A stretch of DNA of 64,000 nt, taken from assembly GCA_014925825.1 (NCBI GenBank), contig JACGCK010000016.1, positions 310,001 to 374,000 on the forward strand, in the 5' to 3' direction. A program made the position numbers and the translations under genes. Below the pieces are notes generated by a model, which saw only the letters and a program-made list of their open reading frames with translations, did no database searches and was not told the origin of the DNA. This DNA is from Pholiota molesta (lineage: Eukaryota > Basidiomycota > Agaricomycetes > Agaricales > Strophariaceae). This document shows positions 1-11,226 of this stretch, piece after piece (position 1 is the first letter of the stretch; each line of letters begins with the position of its first letter).

Positions 1-71
1 CCGACCACAAGTGCGCATGCCATCCGACGAAGAGAACTAGGTATATTCTGTAATCTATAGGCATTATAACA

Positions 72-3000
72 CTATTTAGGTACATTAGCTACCCGACCCC
101 CTGGAATACGAATCTTAAGTGCGGGCATTGCGGTTGTAATGATGGTCTGTGTTCGAGGTTGGTCAAAAACTCTCCACTTCGATGCCGCCAGCGGCGTCAT
201 CACCTTCTTGTTGAAGGGGCCAATGAGAGAATTTTTACCAAGATGATACACAACATGATCGACTGGAGAATGTGTATGCAGGTGGAATTTTGCTCGGGTT
301 CCACCAAGACACGAGAAATCCGGTGGTGGTAAATCATCCTCATTAGAAGAGTCATCTCCAACCTCGTTAGAGTCATTCTGAGCTCTGTTCAATATTATTT
401 AATTTATGAGGAAACATGGGACATACCAATTCCATCCTCACTGCAAGGTATACACGCAGTGATAGCCAAGAGACACCTTCTAAGGTGCTTGCGCGGTCAA
501 TTGATCCATATCGCGAACTTTGACCTTTTTGTAGATATCTAGTACCTCTCCGATATAATATCGCTTTTCAGTCCTCATAATAAGATATGAATGCCGCTTG
601 AGCTCGTTGAGTGGAGTGACATTGCGTTCGGAGAGATGAGGTATCGCTATATCAAACCAATTAGCTTTGAATAATTGTAATCTGGTTAATGAAGTCTGAG
701 ATTGTACCTTGTGCTGAACGCCGCAGCTCTTTTTCGAGTTGTATCGCCACATTCTGCCAGCGAATTTGGCGTGTTTTTTTCTGTTCTTGCTTTTTTATTT
801 CCGTGTTTGTGTCTTGGGCAATTCTTAAACGATGGGATGCTTCGTTCGCTTTGAGTTCGTGGACTTTAGATGGCACTCGTTCGTCTTCTTCAGCCTCACG
901 GACTTTGTCGAGTGCAGTATATTTTGGCCCAACAGAAACAGTACGTTCTGATTTGACGCCCGTTCCAGACTGACAAGATTTTCGGGCCTGAAGCAATAGG
1001 GATGCAGTGATCTTAGGGGAGGGCGCTGAGATGTCGAGAAGCTTGCTTGGGAAACCAGCTGATTTCGCAAGGATCGAGAGTGGTCCAGTGAGCTCGGATA
1101 TCCGCAAAGATGGTAGATTGATTGGCGCTGGAATAGTGAAGTCCTCATTCGCTAAATTATGATCAATGAGCACCGACTCCAAGTCTTTGCATAGTGCAGC
1201 ATATTGCGCAGCATCACGAGACGCTTCGGCCGTACAATCGTCAATCGCTGAAGTCGGTGACTTGAGAGTGTCCGAGGCCGGCAAGGTGGCGACCTCATCA
1301 TCATCCGAGTCCTCGCCATCGAACTCGGTCTCGTAGTGGATATTTGATCTGTCAGTGTTATCTGTAGAATGGATTTTAGGCGCTCGAGTAGAAGCTCCAA
1401 GCGCGTGAAGGATAACAGGTTTCGCTGCAGTCACATGTGGCACGTTAATCTGGAGGATATCACGGCAGATCCTAAGGGCTTCCATATGCCCGACTTCGAC
1501 AAGATGATTTAAATCGAGTGTCGTGATATGAGAAGGTGGTACTGTGTTCTCGTCTGTTGATGTTCGCATATCTGTGTCATCATTATAAATATATCCCACA
1601 GCAGATGTGCGTTCGCGTTTCCCGAACTTCAGTAATCCGGATTCCAAGATGCGTTGTCGGACCATAATATGTTGAGCAATCTTGATAAATTCCGCATACG
1701 AAAAGTTCGGCAAGACTTGGCGAGAGAGTCCGAAGAAATGTTCAACGAAACCCTCTTCAATTAACCATATGCAAAATGGCTGATCGGGATAATATTTTGC
1801 GTAAGCGAGAGCCAGTAACACAAGTGAATCACAGAGACGGTTGAAGATATTGAAGCTGGATGGTGATATAAAAGACCGCGCCATCGAATACAGATCAGGG
1901 AACCGAACACAGAGCAGCTGTATGTGTTGCCTCCAGTTATTTAGCCAGAAGCGAGCACGAAAAGCGGCTAGTACCCGCTCAGAAACCGAAAGAGAGGGGC
2001 TCATCCATGCCTCAAACAGAGAACCTGCATTTTATTTTAGCCCAACTCATAATAGGATTCAACTAAAAATATTTATACTCACCCATGACGAAAAGATAGC
2101 AAAACAGCCCTTCAAATCCAGGTCGTATAGATCGGACCATGGGAACCGACTCAGATTCTTCGCCTGTAACCTCTGTTGTAGCCAAAAGTGCATCGTAATG
2201 GAACATACGACGTGCTGCTCCGTCGTCCTGCTTATCGACATTAGATACATCACGATAAATAAGACCACCACGGGATGGGGTGTTATAGACGTCGACAAGC
2301 GATTGATTTACGAGGTAGCCCACACCAAGGCTTGCGGTATGAGTTCCATATTGAGGTTGATTCCGGCATGTTTTTCGAGCATGAGGAGGATCGGTAACGG
2401 ATATAAGAGGTCCAGTACGCTCAAAGACTGGTGCTTTTAAATAAATCCCATAGAGCGGATAGTCGTAAGAGAGAGGTGGGAGTTGAGACTGCTCCTGATC
2501 CATAAGAGACTGTGCAGAAAGCTCACTCGATGCTCCATCAGCTGCCAATGCAACAAGAGGTAGATTAAGTTGAGCGGCCATTTGCTGGAGTTTGAGATGC
2601 TGGGTATGGATCTCATTCGCATTCTCATTTCCACCTGTGGGTAAGATTGAGATGAGAATCGGCGGGCATCGTGGCAGAGGAATCTGAATAAGTAGTTTTA
2701 TTCAATTAGGTGCCGAAACAGCAGAGAATAGAAATTTACCTTCGCAATTATCGCTCTTGCTTGAGTAGCAAATGCATTCTGCTTGATCGTACGTTCGACA
2801 ATTTCAGTTATGTCATCTGCGTCATCGACCTCAACTTCATCCAATTTGAAAGTTGTCCCAAGAACATGGGCGCCGTGCTCGGTTGAGAAGTTTAGACGTT
2901 TCCGAACCTTGGTGTTATCAGAACCAATGATAATCGGCCCATGGTAGTTTACGGAGTCGACATAGCGTTTTACGCGAGCAACATTCTCAAAAATCAGAGC

Positions 3001-6000
3001 GGGATTCTTGAACGCATCTGCAGATTTTGTTACAAGTGTTCTGTGGATTCTAAATTAGTTTCGAAAGATAGGATAATCTATATTTCGAACCTAAGATGAC
3101 GGACTGATGGACCACCGAAAGCTCCAGAGTATATTTCATATTGTCGATTCGAGTTCTGCCCGTGCCCTCGCATGATGATCATGAAGTTGAGATACGTCTC
3201 TGAGTAGCGAATACCGTATTTTGCATTTGGATTTGCCGAGTTTTCGCGCCGTATTCGATCCTCGAGAACTTCACAAACATCAGTGAAGCGCTCGTAACCT
3301 TTGAGTTTGCCTTCTCGAGCAGCCTGATAAAGTTTGAGGAAGCAGTCTTCGGGGTTTCCACTTTTCAGAGAGTTGTAAATGTCGAATATTACTGGGTCCT
3401 TCAATTTCGCTTCGAACGCTTTCGACTCAATACCTTTGACTCTATCTCTTGCGGCAAATCTTTGGCGGCGATCAAAAATCTCGCTCCTCTCCTCAGCAGG
3501 TAGGCGTGCTTCCTGCCGCTTCTGCAGTAGATCTTTTAGTATTCTGTGTTAATTTGAAAGATAACAGAGAACACACCCGACGGACTGAGCGCTTAAATGA
3601 TTCGTCGGCCATCACTTCGTGGCAGCCGGTGCAAATCCCATTTGAATTTGTCGTCTTCTCCTCACAATGTGTAGATTTCACGTATCCATTCAGATAATCA
3701 ACCGTCCACCGAGACCACGAGCCAAGAATGGTTTCGATTTTGTGATATTCCACAGCCGTCCAATTGTTCGTTTCAACTTCAGAATTTCCATCATCAGGAA
3801 CCATGTTGTTAGAGTGAGCGATCTTTGGAAGGAATGGATACTTCTCATTGATTTTGAGAGGTGGAAATAACTTATAGGGAAAGAGTTGGCGAGCCACTCG
3901 GGCTGTGAAAGTTGGTGAGATCCCCCCATATGAGCGAGTTCGAATGAGCTGAATATAGTCATCATATTCTGGCCCGCTCAAATGTTTGCAGAGAAAGACA
4001 GGCGCGGGGGCTGGAGGCTTTCTTTCTTGAGGTCGCGTAAGTAAGCCTTGTGGCGCCTTTGCGAAGATGAGCGCGACTGAGGTGGTCTGGTTAAATTAGG
4101 ACATAAGTAGATGAAATCTGACTTAAGACAAATACGCACCGCTCTGACTGTCTTCGTTGTGTATTCCACTCTTTCTGGTGTCGGATTTATAGGTGTCGAA
4201 GTATCCTGCGCCTCGAGAGTGGCAGCAGATGCACCCTCAGTGTCAAGCATGGCGCTCTCGTTAGGTACTAAGTTCTGACTTGATGACTGCGATGGGCGTC
4301 CAAAGTATCCCATAATACTGTTCGTGCCAGCCTTTATTTATTTAAGAATGGACAATGTCATTCAGAGAACTTATTGAAAACTCACTTTGGGGATGACTGG
4401 AATTGCTTTGAGCTTCCGAGCACGGACGACTGAAAGACCAGTGATTTGGGAACATCGCGCTTTATGAACAAGCCAATTTTTGGTCTCGTACGGCCGATTC
4501 TTCCTTTTGCTCAGTTGAATGGATTTGCGGCACCCCAAGCATTTTAGTGATGATTCTCCCAACGACATTGAATCGACCCACACATCTTGATCCAGGAGCG
4601 CTCGGCGTGCTGAGGTGCTCGTGCCACTTGAATGAATGCGGGGTAATTTGGCTGCAGGCGGAATAGTAGACGATGATGAAGATACTCGGGATATCTTATT
4701 TTCCCTGTCTGAAAGTCCGTTGTCTTCGTACTCCGAGTTATGGGTCAATTCTGCGAAGGATCGTTTTCGCGGATGTGATTGCCTAAAATGACCAATTCCC
4801 AAATTTAGGTCGGGAACATGTAACCGAATCAATCAAACACTCACGTCAAGCAGTCACCTAGCTGCATGGTCATTCCTTCTTTCGCACCACCAACTTCTCC
4901 CATCTCCACTCTTCGTTCTTGTTCTTCCTTCATACGAACCTCAGTAATCGTTTCCACTTGCCTGTCTCCATCGAAATCAACGTTTATAAGGGCGTCACAA
5001 CCCGGTAGGTGGCTTTCCCCATCATTTCTAGATGCAGCTGATGTTGACAATGCCTCAAAGACGCCATCTCGTTCAATGAATTCAACATCGGAATCTCCAT
5101 CATCCGATGGGATGGCGCGACAAGGCAATGTCCGAGTTATTCTTCAAGCAAGAATTAGTCTTTGATAGGGCAAGCGTCCAAGGCAGAACTCACGGCAAGT
5201 CAAGGATGTACTGAACCGCCTTTGTACGTGCTTCCTCAACTTTATGGTTACCAACGACGTCCTGAATTTCTTCTTCATTCCCAACTGCTTCCACCGCCAT
5301 CAAGACAAATAACCCGCATGACCAGGCATCCATTTGGCACCGCAGCGGCGCTGGACTGTGCAGTACACGCCTCCACTGACTATCACTCCACGAGGTCAAC
5401 GGCTGTTTCAAGGTGATGTATATCTTATCTAGGATTCTCAAGAAGAGCTGATCACATAAAGTTAGCTCTATTGCTTCCAACACCTTTCCGAACTGGCTAC
5501 TCACCGGTTCAGCCCACGAACTTGAGCCCAACTCCGGAATACTGTCGAATATGCCGATCTCATGATTGCGGAAATCAATCCAAGCAAGCACCCAGTGTTC
5601 AGGCTTCTTCAAGGAGCATAATGGTATCATCCAGAGTGTCTTTGCGAGCAGGGTTGCTGTTTGGCCATCAGGGATCTAGTGATATTGTGAGTAGTTCGCC
5701 CATTTTATGATAGATTACAACTTACTGCTGCCAGGACATGTCCTAGTATTGTTCCAACACCGGGGGATCCTTCTTTCGACTTTCCAGACACAAGGGGTCC
5801 TAACCAAGAGGACATTATGCACCAGTGAGGAGCATTTCCTGATTGCTCTGCTAGCTCTTGAATCTTGGCACTGACTACATTGACCGTCGTGGAATCAAGC
5901 TTTTGGGATCCGCTGATGAGACGTTCGATCTCGCTGTTTAGAATTTCAATGTCTCTGATCTTCCGAACACCCTTGATGGCCTGTTGATAAAGGCTTTTCG

Positions 6001-6025
6001 CTGTCGCAGTTTCTGTATCGTCCAT
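72..6025 (-). CDS. Ulp1-type protease / zinc-finger / RNase-H-fold transposase fusion protein (DNA transposon gene)
   Basis: A long multi-exon gene whose exons stay in frame from ATG (6023-6025) to TAG (72-74). Seen: the N-terminal part (about 5190-5685) has the C48 cysteine-protease pattern, with His in EHWVLAWIDF, Asp in GIFDSIPE and the QMDAWSCG segment holding Gln and Cys. Next, a C-x2-C...H-x3-C cluster (about 4440-4540) resembles a BED-like DNA-binding finger, and a second Cys/His cluster lies near 3600-3670. The C-terminal half carries GSDNTK (about 2910), AADGASSE (about 2530), DPPHARKTCRN (2346-2397) and EEGFVEHFFGLSR (1725-1762). The last two resemble the second catalytic Asp and the final catalytic Glu of P-element/THAP9-like transposases. 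Ulp1 domains travel with several eukaryotic DNA transposons. I found no stop or frameshift, so it may be active or domesticated. Alternative: a host gene derived from a transposon. The superfamily assignment is inference. Confidence 0.7.
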
Positions 6026-6230
6026 GAACTCGGAGTGACTGGTACAGTGTAGTAAAGGTTAAATTTTCCGTTGAGCTGAACATATCTGAACATATGTAAT
6101 ACATGGGGTTACTCTAGGTACATAGTAATGTAAATGTTCACCCTGCCCATATAATATATATTGTTGGTAACAGGGGCAATCAGTAAAATATAGTGGGCGG
6201 CTCGTACCATGATTGGCTCAAATCTGGCTC

Positions 6231-6352
6231 AAATCCGCACCGTTACGGACAAAGTTCTGCCTGCGGCACTCAAAAATTCTCTGAAATCCGCACTTTCCGG
6301 ACTAAGATTTGGGCGTTTTTGCCTCTAAAATCCGCAAATTTCCGGGCAAGAT
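6231..6352. repeat. Three AAATCCGCA-type short repeats
   Basis: AAATCCGCAC occurs at 6231-6240 and 6284-6293, and AAATCCGCAA at 6328-6337. Each is followed within a few bases by a CGG(A/G)C-type segment, giving small imperfect inverted pairs (TCCG...CGGA). The spacing is 53 and 44 bases. Clustered short motifs of this kind are common in subterminal regions of DNA transposons, where they bind transposase. Assignment to the neighbouring element is inference. Confidence 0.55.
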
Positions 6353-6810
6353 CTTGGTGGAGCTTCCCGGGGCCTGGGAGATTTTACTGATGAAAGAAGC
6401 GGGGAGTCTTTTAAATTCGAGCTCCGCCTTAACTTGAATAAAGGGTCGACCTTCGGTCTCCTCAACACCTTGCTGATGGCGTCACATTATTTGAACGTCC
6501 AAATTCTCACCCAAGTTCTCGATGCAGACTTATGTTTAGGACAGGTTCATCAAATTATTTTCTTTTGATATACTTTAACTTACTTATACTTAATTAATGG
6601 CCCGGGTTATTATCACTTGTATGTGATTGATTGATGAGAAGCCTTGGAGAAGCCTGTAAATTGTAATCATTGCTATAATCTTTTATTGTCAGACCTCGCT
6701 GGCGGCTGCACCCGCCACGCTCGGTCTTCGGAAACTGTAAAAGAATTAAAGTACCAAGTGTCATTTCTTCAACATTTCTTGGTCATTTCTCAACATTTTC
6801 AAACATTTCG

Positions 6811-7053
6811 CAAGTCGATAGGGAATGCATTGTTTGCTCGTGCTTGGCAATCCATGCTCAGGTAAATATTTACGATTTCTCAACATTTTCACAAGTCGAT
6901 AGGGAATGCATTGTTTGCTTGTGCTTGCCAAACCATGTTCAAGTAAATATTTACGATTTCTCAACATTTTCACAAGTTGATAGGGAATGCATTGTTTGCT
7001 TATGCTTGCCAATCCACGCACAGGTAAATATTTACGATTTCTTAACATCTATC
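6811..7053. repeat. Three tandem 81-bp direct repeats, each with a 12-bp palindrome
   Basis: Units start at 6811, 6892 and 6973 with the segment CAAGTCGATAGGGAATGCAT (the third has TTGA for TCGA) and differ by only a few substitutions. Each unit contains the perfect palindrome GTAAATATTTAC, at 6862, 6943 and 7024. A partial, diverged unit may precede 6811. Because 81 is divisible by three and the units lack stops in some frames, both strands show open frames with a 27-residue period. These look like repeat artefacts rather than genes. Confidence 0.85.
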
Positions 7054-7316
7054 CATATATAGTGAATTTCGACAGTGGGGGACCATTGCTTTCAGCAAGG
7101 TGATTCGCTACACCCTGGACTCATGTGCGCATCGGTGACCTCGTCAACCTCAGCGTATACTCACTGTACCCACTTATTCCAAGTCAATCATAGTCTCAAG
7201 CAACCCAATAGGGCTCTTATCTGAACCGTCCTGAAATACACTCAAAACCCCCTCAATAACTTTCGGCGGGTAAAATCAACCCCACCAACTTACATACATT
7301 CTAAAGCCCAAGTTAA

Positions 7317-8390
7317 ATGTCTTCTAGGCGATCTCGTTCTCCACGAAGAAGAGCACCTGAAGGCGAGAGCTCTCCAAAGCAGAGTGGGTACAGCAGACGA
7401 GACAAGCCATCGCGGTGGAACGACGAGGACAGGGATGCACGATATCCTTCCGCTAGGGACGGGGATTATAAGAGGTCGTCCAGGCGAGACGACGACGGGC
7501 CTGCACCACGCGACTACGACGAGCGCAGACGCGAGCGGGAGCGGGAGCGGGATAGAGAGCGATACGACAGTGGGAGGGACAGATATGGTGCATCGTCTCG
7601 CAGCCATCGACGTTCCGCTTCCCCTCCTGCGCGGGGGTCAAGAGGACGCGAGGTAGGTTCACGCTCCCAGTCACGGGAAGTCGATCCGTCGGAAGACAAA
7701 TCCAAGCCGAATTTCGCACCATCCGGTCTTCTGGCTGCAGAGACGAACACAGTCAAGGCTGTCGATGGGTCGAGTACGGTTCTCAAATACAATGAGCCTC
7801 CAGAGGCGCGTAAACCCGTCATTGGTTGGAGATTGTATGTGTTCAAAGACGCGGAGCAAGTCGGTGCGTCGACCTTTATCCCCAATACCTGGTGGATTGT
7901 ATTGACAAAGTCTTAGAGCTCCTACACATTCACCGTCAAAGTGCCTACCTTGTCGGTAGAGACCGATTAGTTGCCGACATTGCCATAGAGCACCCTTCAT
8001 GTTCCAAGCAGCATGCTGTTTTTCAGTGTACGTGCCCTTTTACTTGGTTAAACAAGTCTGGCTAATCAAAAGATAAAGATCGTTATGTCCAAGAAAAAGA
8101 TGAGTTCGGATCTTCGAAAGGAGTTGTGAAGTTGGTAATACCACTTTTGGAGATTTTCCTGTTTCTGATATGTTTCCCCTAGACCCTTTATTATTGACCT
8201 GGAGTCGACTAATGGAACTAGCGTCAACGATGAAGCTATTCCTGCAGCACGATTTTATGAGCTAAAGGCAGGAGATGGTGAGGCAGATCTTCCTCATTCT
8301 CTATACCATCTAATCTAATTTAAACATGCAGTCATCAAGTTCGGATTATCCACCCGAGAATACGTTCTCCTTCATGATGAGGCGTCATAA
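7317..8390 (+). CDS. FHA-domain protein, SNIP1/Pml1-like (pre-mRNA retention and splicing)
   Basis: The N-terminal third is Arg/Ser-rich and low in complexity (RS repeats, RERERDRERY), as in splicing-associated proteins. The C-terminal half is an FHA phosphothreonine-binding domain. Seen: LVGRDR, the HPSCSKQHAVFQ segment, DLESTNGTSVN and a final IKFGLSTREYVLLHDEAS; the G-R, S-x2-H and N-G-T signatures are all present. Exon 1 ends just before a GTGCGT donor (about 7864), and splicing to the exon starting near 7917 restores the frame. Two further introns fall near 8027-8073 and 8280-8330. Family knowledge: yeast Pml1 and human SNIP1 act in the RES complex on the spliceosome. The length (about 250 residues) and architecture fit SNIP1. 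ATG 7317 is the first in-frame Met. Confidence 0.85.
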
Positions 8391-9165
8391 TAGTTAAAGG
8401 GAATATCTACGATCCTTTGTCTCGCTTACATGGCTATCGCGATTGATGACAATGACACAATGGTGGGCCTCAAGCGCGCATGACCGCCCACTAATTTGGT
8501 TGTGATTTGGGACTTTTCGATAATCACACTAGTGCAAAGCACTGCAATCGCATCTCATGCACTGCCTACCCATTATAGAGCACAATGGGAGTCTTCGATA
8601 CCTGTCAGAAGTCTTTCGGGGTAAGCGATCGTTCTCAATTGGCCCCCCTTTGTATGTGGCTCGGCTGTGAGCGTTTGCTTGCAATGAGGCGTCTGCCAGG
8701 CTCCCACAAGCAATGCCGTATGTGGAGAGACCGGATCACTTCCGCTGCTGTAACGATTAGCTAAACCCTGGTTATAATCACAATCTAATCTGGTCTGCAG
8801 CGACGATGAGCTCGAAAGCAGTCGATGTCGCCTATGAGGACTACGTGGAGGGACAATAGGCATAGTGCCTAGTCCTGCTTTTGTGATGCTGCAACATTTG
8901 GAAGAATAAGAAGATAAAAATTTGAAATCGGTCGCCAACGAGGGTCTTTTGTGCTCTTTGTGATATGGCAAAGGGAATTTCCGCTTTGAGGTATTCCTAC
9001 CGTGTATGGACGATTGGACACGAGGCGGGCCCATTCCGTTGCTTCTGTCGGAGTTTACAAGGGCCTTTGCACAGTTGGGCATTCGTCTCTTTTTCACAAT
9101 GGCCATTTTCTATAAAACAGGGCCCCATTCCAACATGCTTTCCCCAATACACACCCTTCCCCACC
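8391..9165. other. Intergenic region and promoter of the zinc-finger gene
   Basis: No coding feature is supported. Open frames on both strands here lack any recognisable domain and overlap one another. The last 60 bases contain a good TATA box, listed separately. Confidence 0.55.
9111..9117 (+). promoter_or_regulatory. TATA box of the C2H2 zinc-finger gene
   Basis: TATAAAA lies 49 bases before the chosen ATG at 9166. That ATG has a strong start context (CCACCATGC). Confidence 0.5.
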
Positions 9166-10327
9166 ATGCAAGCACCTACTGCTTTCCACTTCGACTATGG
9201 TTGTGATTTCAACCCTCCATCTTACCAGCAATTCGCTGGTGGCTATGAACAGTTTCTCGCCAAGTCTGAGGACTTCGATCCTATGCCTTGTGGCATCGAT
9301 ATCGGTAGTCCTTTCACTGCGTCTTCCCCTTCCTCGTCCGGGGATGACGATTGTGGCACACCCCTCCACTTCGAAGGCCTGTATTTAAGGTCAGTAAGAT
9401 GTCCGCTCTTTTGAAACAACCGTACTTACCTTTGTTCAGCAGTCCACAGCCTTCGCTGCATCAGCTTCCATCGCTTCAGTCCTCGCCTCAGTCCTCCCCT
9501 TCCCCCCAACGTGAGTCGTGGAAAGACTTTAGAAAGCCTTTTATGCTAATGAAATAACAGCCCAGCCGACGTTGACCGTTGCGCCTTCGGACTTGAGCCG
9601 CCCCGTCTCCCCCAGCGTCTCAGATGCAACGCCGCCTCCTACCATTTACCTGCCGGCAGTGCGGGCAGCCCGTCAATCACACTCGTCTCTCAACGATCCC
9701 GATGCCGAAGGCGACTGCGACGATAATGACAAGGACGCAGACTACAAGCCCGAGTCTGATTCCGAGCCTGCCTTCAGCAGCAGCAGCAACCGGAAGCGTC
9801 GTTTCTCCGTCGACGAATACACCCCAGAGATCGTCAAGAAAAAGCCCAGATCCTCTGGCCCTGCGAGACGTCCAACACCAAAGAATGCGATCAAGCTTCC
9901 CTCAGCGAAGCTTGCACAAGCTGGGCATTCGGTCAAGCGCACTCGGGTGTCCCCCCCTCCCCGTAACGCTCAAGTCGATTCCACGACGGCCAAGTCCATC
10001 GTGGCATTGCTCAACATCGAGAAGAAAAAATCGGTCACAACCTGGCAGTGCCCTGGGTGCACCTTGTACCAATATAACCATCGCTTTCCCGACTTCAAGC
10101 GCCACATGATAACGCATCTGGGGAAAGTCGTACAGTGCATTGGAGTCCCGCTGAGCGAGGCTGAGCAATATGGCATCTCTCCCAATGCCGAGCGCACTAC
10201 GTACGAGGGTGAACAGAGAGTTGGTGGCTGCGAGAAATTTTTTAGCAGACCTGACGCATACAAACGCCATCTCACCAATCACAACAATGACTGCGTTGCC
10301 GCCAGAAAACGTGGCAGAGCCCACTAG
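9166..10327 (+). CDS. C2H2-type zinc-finger protein, probable transcription factor
   Basis: ATG 9166 was chosen for its Kozak-like context and the upstream TATA box. Two short introns (about 9390-9440 and 9511-9560) join a Ser/Pro/Gln-rich N-terminus to a long low-complexity acidic middle with a KKKPRSSGPARR-type basic stretch that could act as nuclear localisation signal. The C-terminus holds paired Cys/His fingers: WQCPGC...FKRHMITH, then a spacer with GGCEKFF...AYKRHLTNH. The second finger is atypical, since its first Cys lies well before GGC. The protein ends in a basic RKRGRAH tail. The layout (disordered N-terminus, C-terminal finger pair) is typical of Agaricomycete regulators, but no specific orthologue is recognised and the target genes are unknown. 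Confidence 0.75.
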
Positions 10328-10597
10328 CATCCTATTCCCCAGAATATCTCATTCAAGAAAATTTCTTATCCTATCCTTTCTCGCATCAGCCATTCCATGA
10401 TTGCTCACTGTTGTATATTAGATTTTCTGTAGCCATTTCATTGTTCAGTAACATTTCTATCTGGAAACTATACCTCGCTTGCTCCTATAATCATTGTACC
10501 ACATTAGTAAAATTATCTTCCGAATACACCACCTATTTGTGTGGAACTTTTCCCAGTCATTTCGAGATTCAGAGAGAATAAACAGCAAGAATATCTA

Positions 10598-11226
10598 TTA
10601 AGCACTTGGCGAAGGGTTTGCTAATTTAGCCTTCCGCGTCTTGTCTTTTATTCGGCGCGAGCGTATCCGTTTACCATTCTGTACTTTGGGTCCCCACCTA
10701 TTCAGAATGGTAGCGTCAACATCCAGCGAAATGTAGCAAAAATATTCCGGCGCACCCTCTGATAGTCTTTTTCGGAGGAGGCTCGTGCGCGAACTCATTT
10801 ATTGGAAATCCAAGACGGTATTTCTCCATGCACCAAAGAATGTACCTGTTTGAAACGAGAAATAAGAGCCAAGTCAACAGTTGCCCTGCCAGAAACACAA
10901 AGGGATGGATACAAGGGCGCTCACCTCCGGTCACGAATGCCCACACCCGCCTTCTTCATCGCTTGGCCGTCCATTTTCCACAGCTCCTCCCAACTTCCGG
11001 CGCTCAGCTTCGTCTCTGCGGCACGTCCAATGGACTTCAAGAATGCTTCCGGAGTTCTGATTTCTGGAGCAGGAACAGAGTTGGGGCCAAGGCCCCATCG
11101 GTGTGTCTCCGGCGTCAGAGGTTTGGGAACGACCGGCCGTACCCTGGTGGACAAGGAACGTGTGAGTGAAGGGAATGTCGGAAGTGAGCGCGATAGTCGT
11201 TGTAGGTTCATTAGTGCTGTGGCCAT
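10598..11226 (-). CDS. FYV4: Mitochondrial small-subunit ribosomal protein mS41 (FYV4-like, IGR motif)
   Basis: Three exons. The first begins MATALMNLQRLSRSLPTFPS, a basic and Ser-rich mitochondrial presequence. It is followed by the IGR-motif domain: EAFLKSIGRAA, then SWEELWKM and GIRDRRYILWCMEKYRLG across the first intron (about 10860-10925). A second intron (about 10700-10757) leads to the basic C-terminus (KVQNGKRIRSRRIKDKTRK). Both junctions keep the frame with GTGAGC and GTGCGC donors. Family knowledge: yeast Fyv4/mS41 is a mitoribosome small-subunit component with a SAM-like IGR domain. The short length (about 165 residues) and N-terminal presequence agree with that role. Confidence 0.85.

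Larger units (their letters stand above)
6026..7316. other. Repeat-rich spacer without a supported gene
   Basis: No protein gene is supported between the transposase start and the FHA gene. The stretch holds AAATCCGCA-type repeats (6231-6337), three tandem 81-bp units (6811-7053) and an AT-rich part near 6540-6600. The open frames here are products of the tandem repeat, whose 81-bp period is a multiple of three. The right end of the transposon, if the gene at 72-6025 is one, should fall in this spacer, but no convincing terminal inverted repeat could be paired with the truncated left edge of the window. Confidence 0.6.

Noticed and set aside
1..6200. KDZ-type transposase assignment for the element
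   Set aside because: The D-x-N-F-x-x-K style motif expected of KDZ elements was not seen; the DPPH...K...RN motif fits the P/THAP9-like type better.
6761..7062. Open frames of 70-95 codons on both strands with 27-residue repeats
   Set aside because: They arise from the 81-bp tandem repeat, whose period is a multiple of three; no domain or start context supports a gene.
8573..9106. 177-codon minus-strand frame
   Set aside because: No recognisable domain, low-complexity Ser runs, and it lies over the promoter of the zinc-finger gene.
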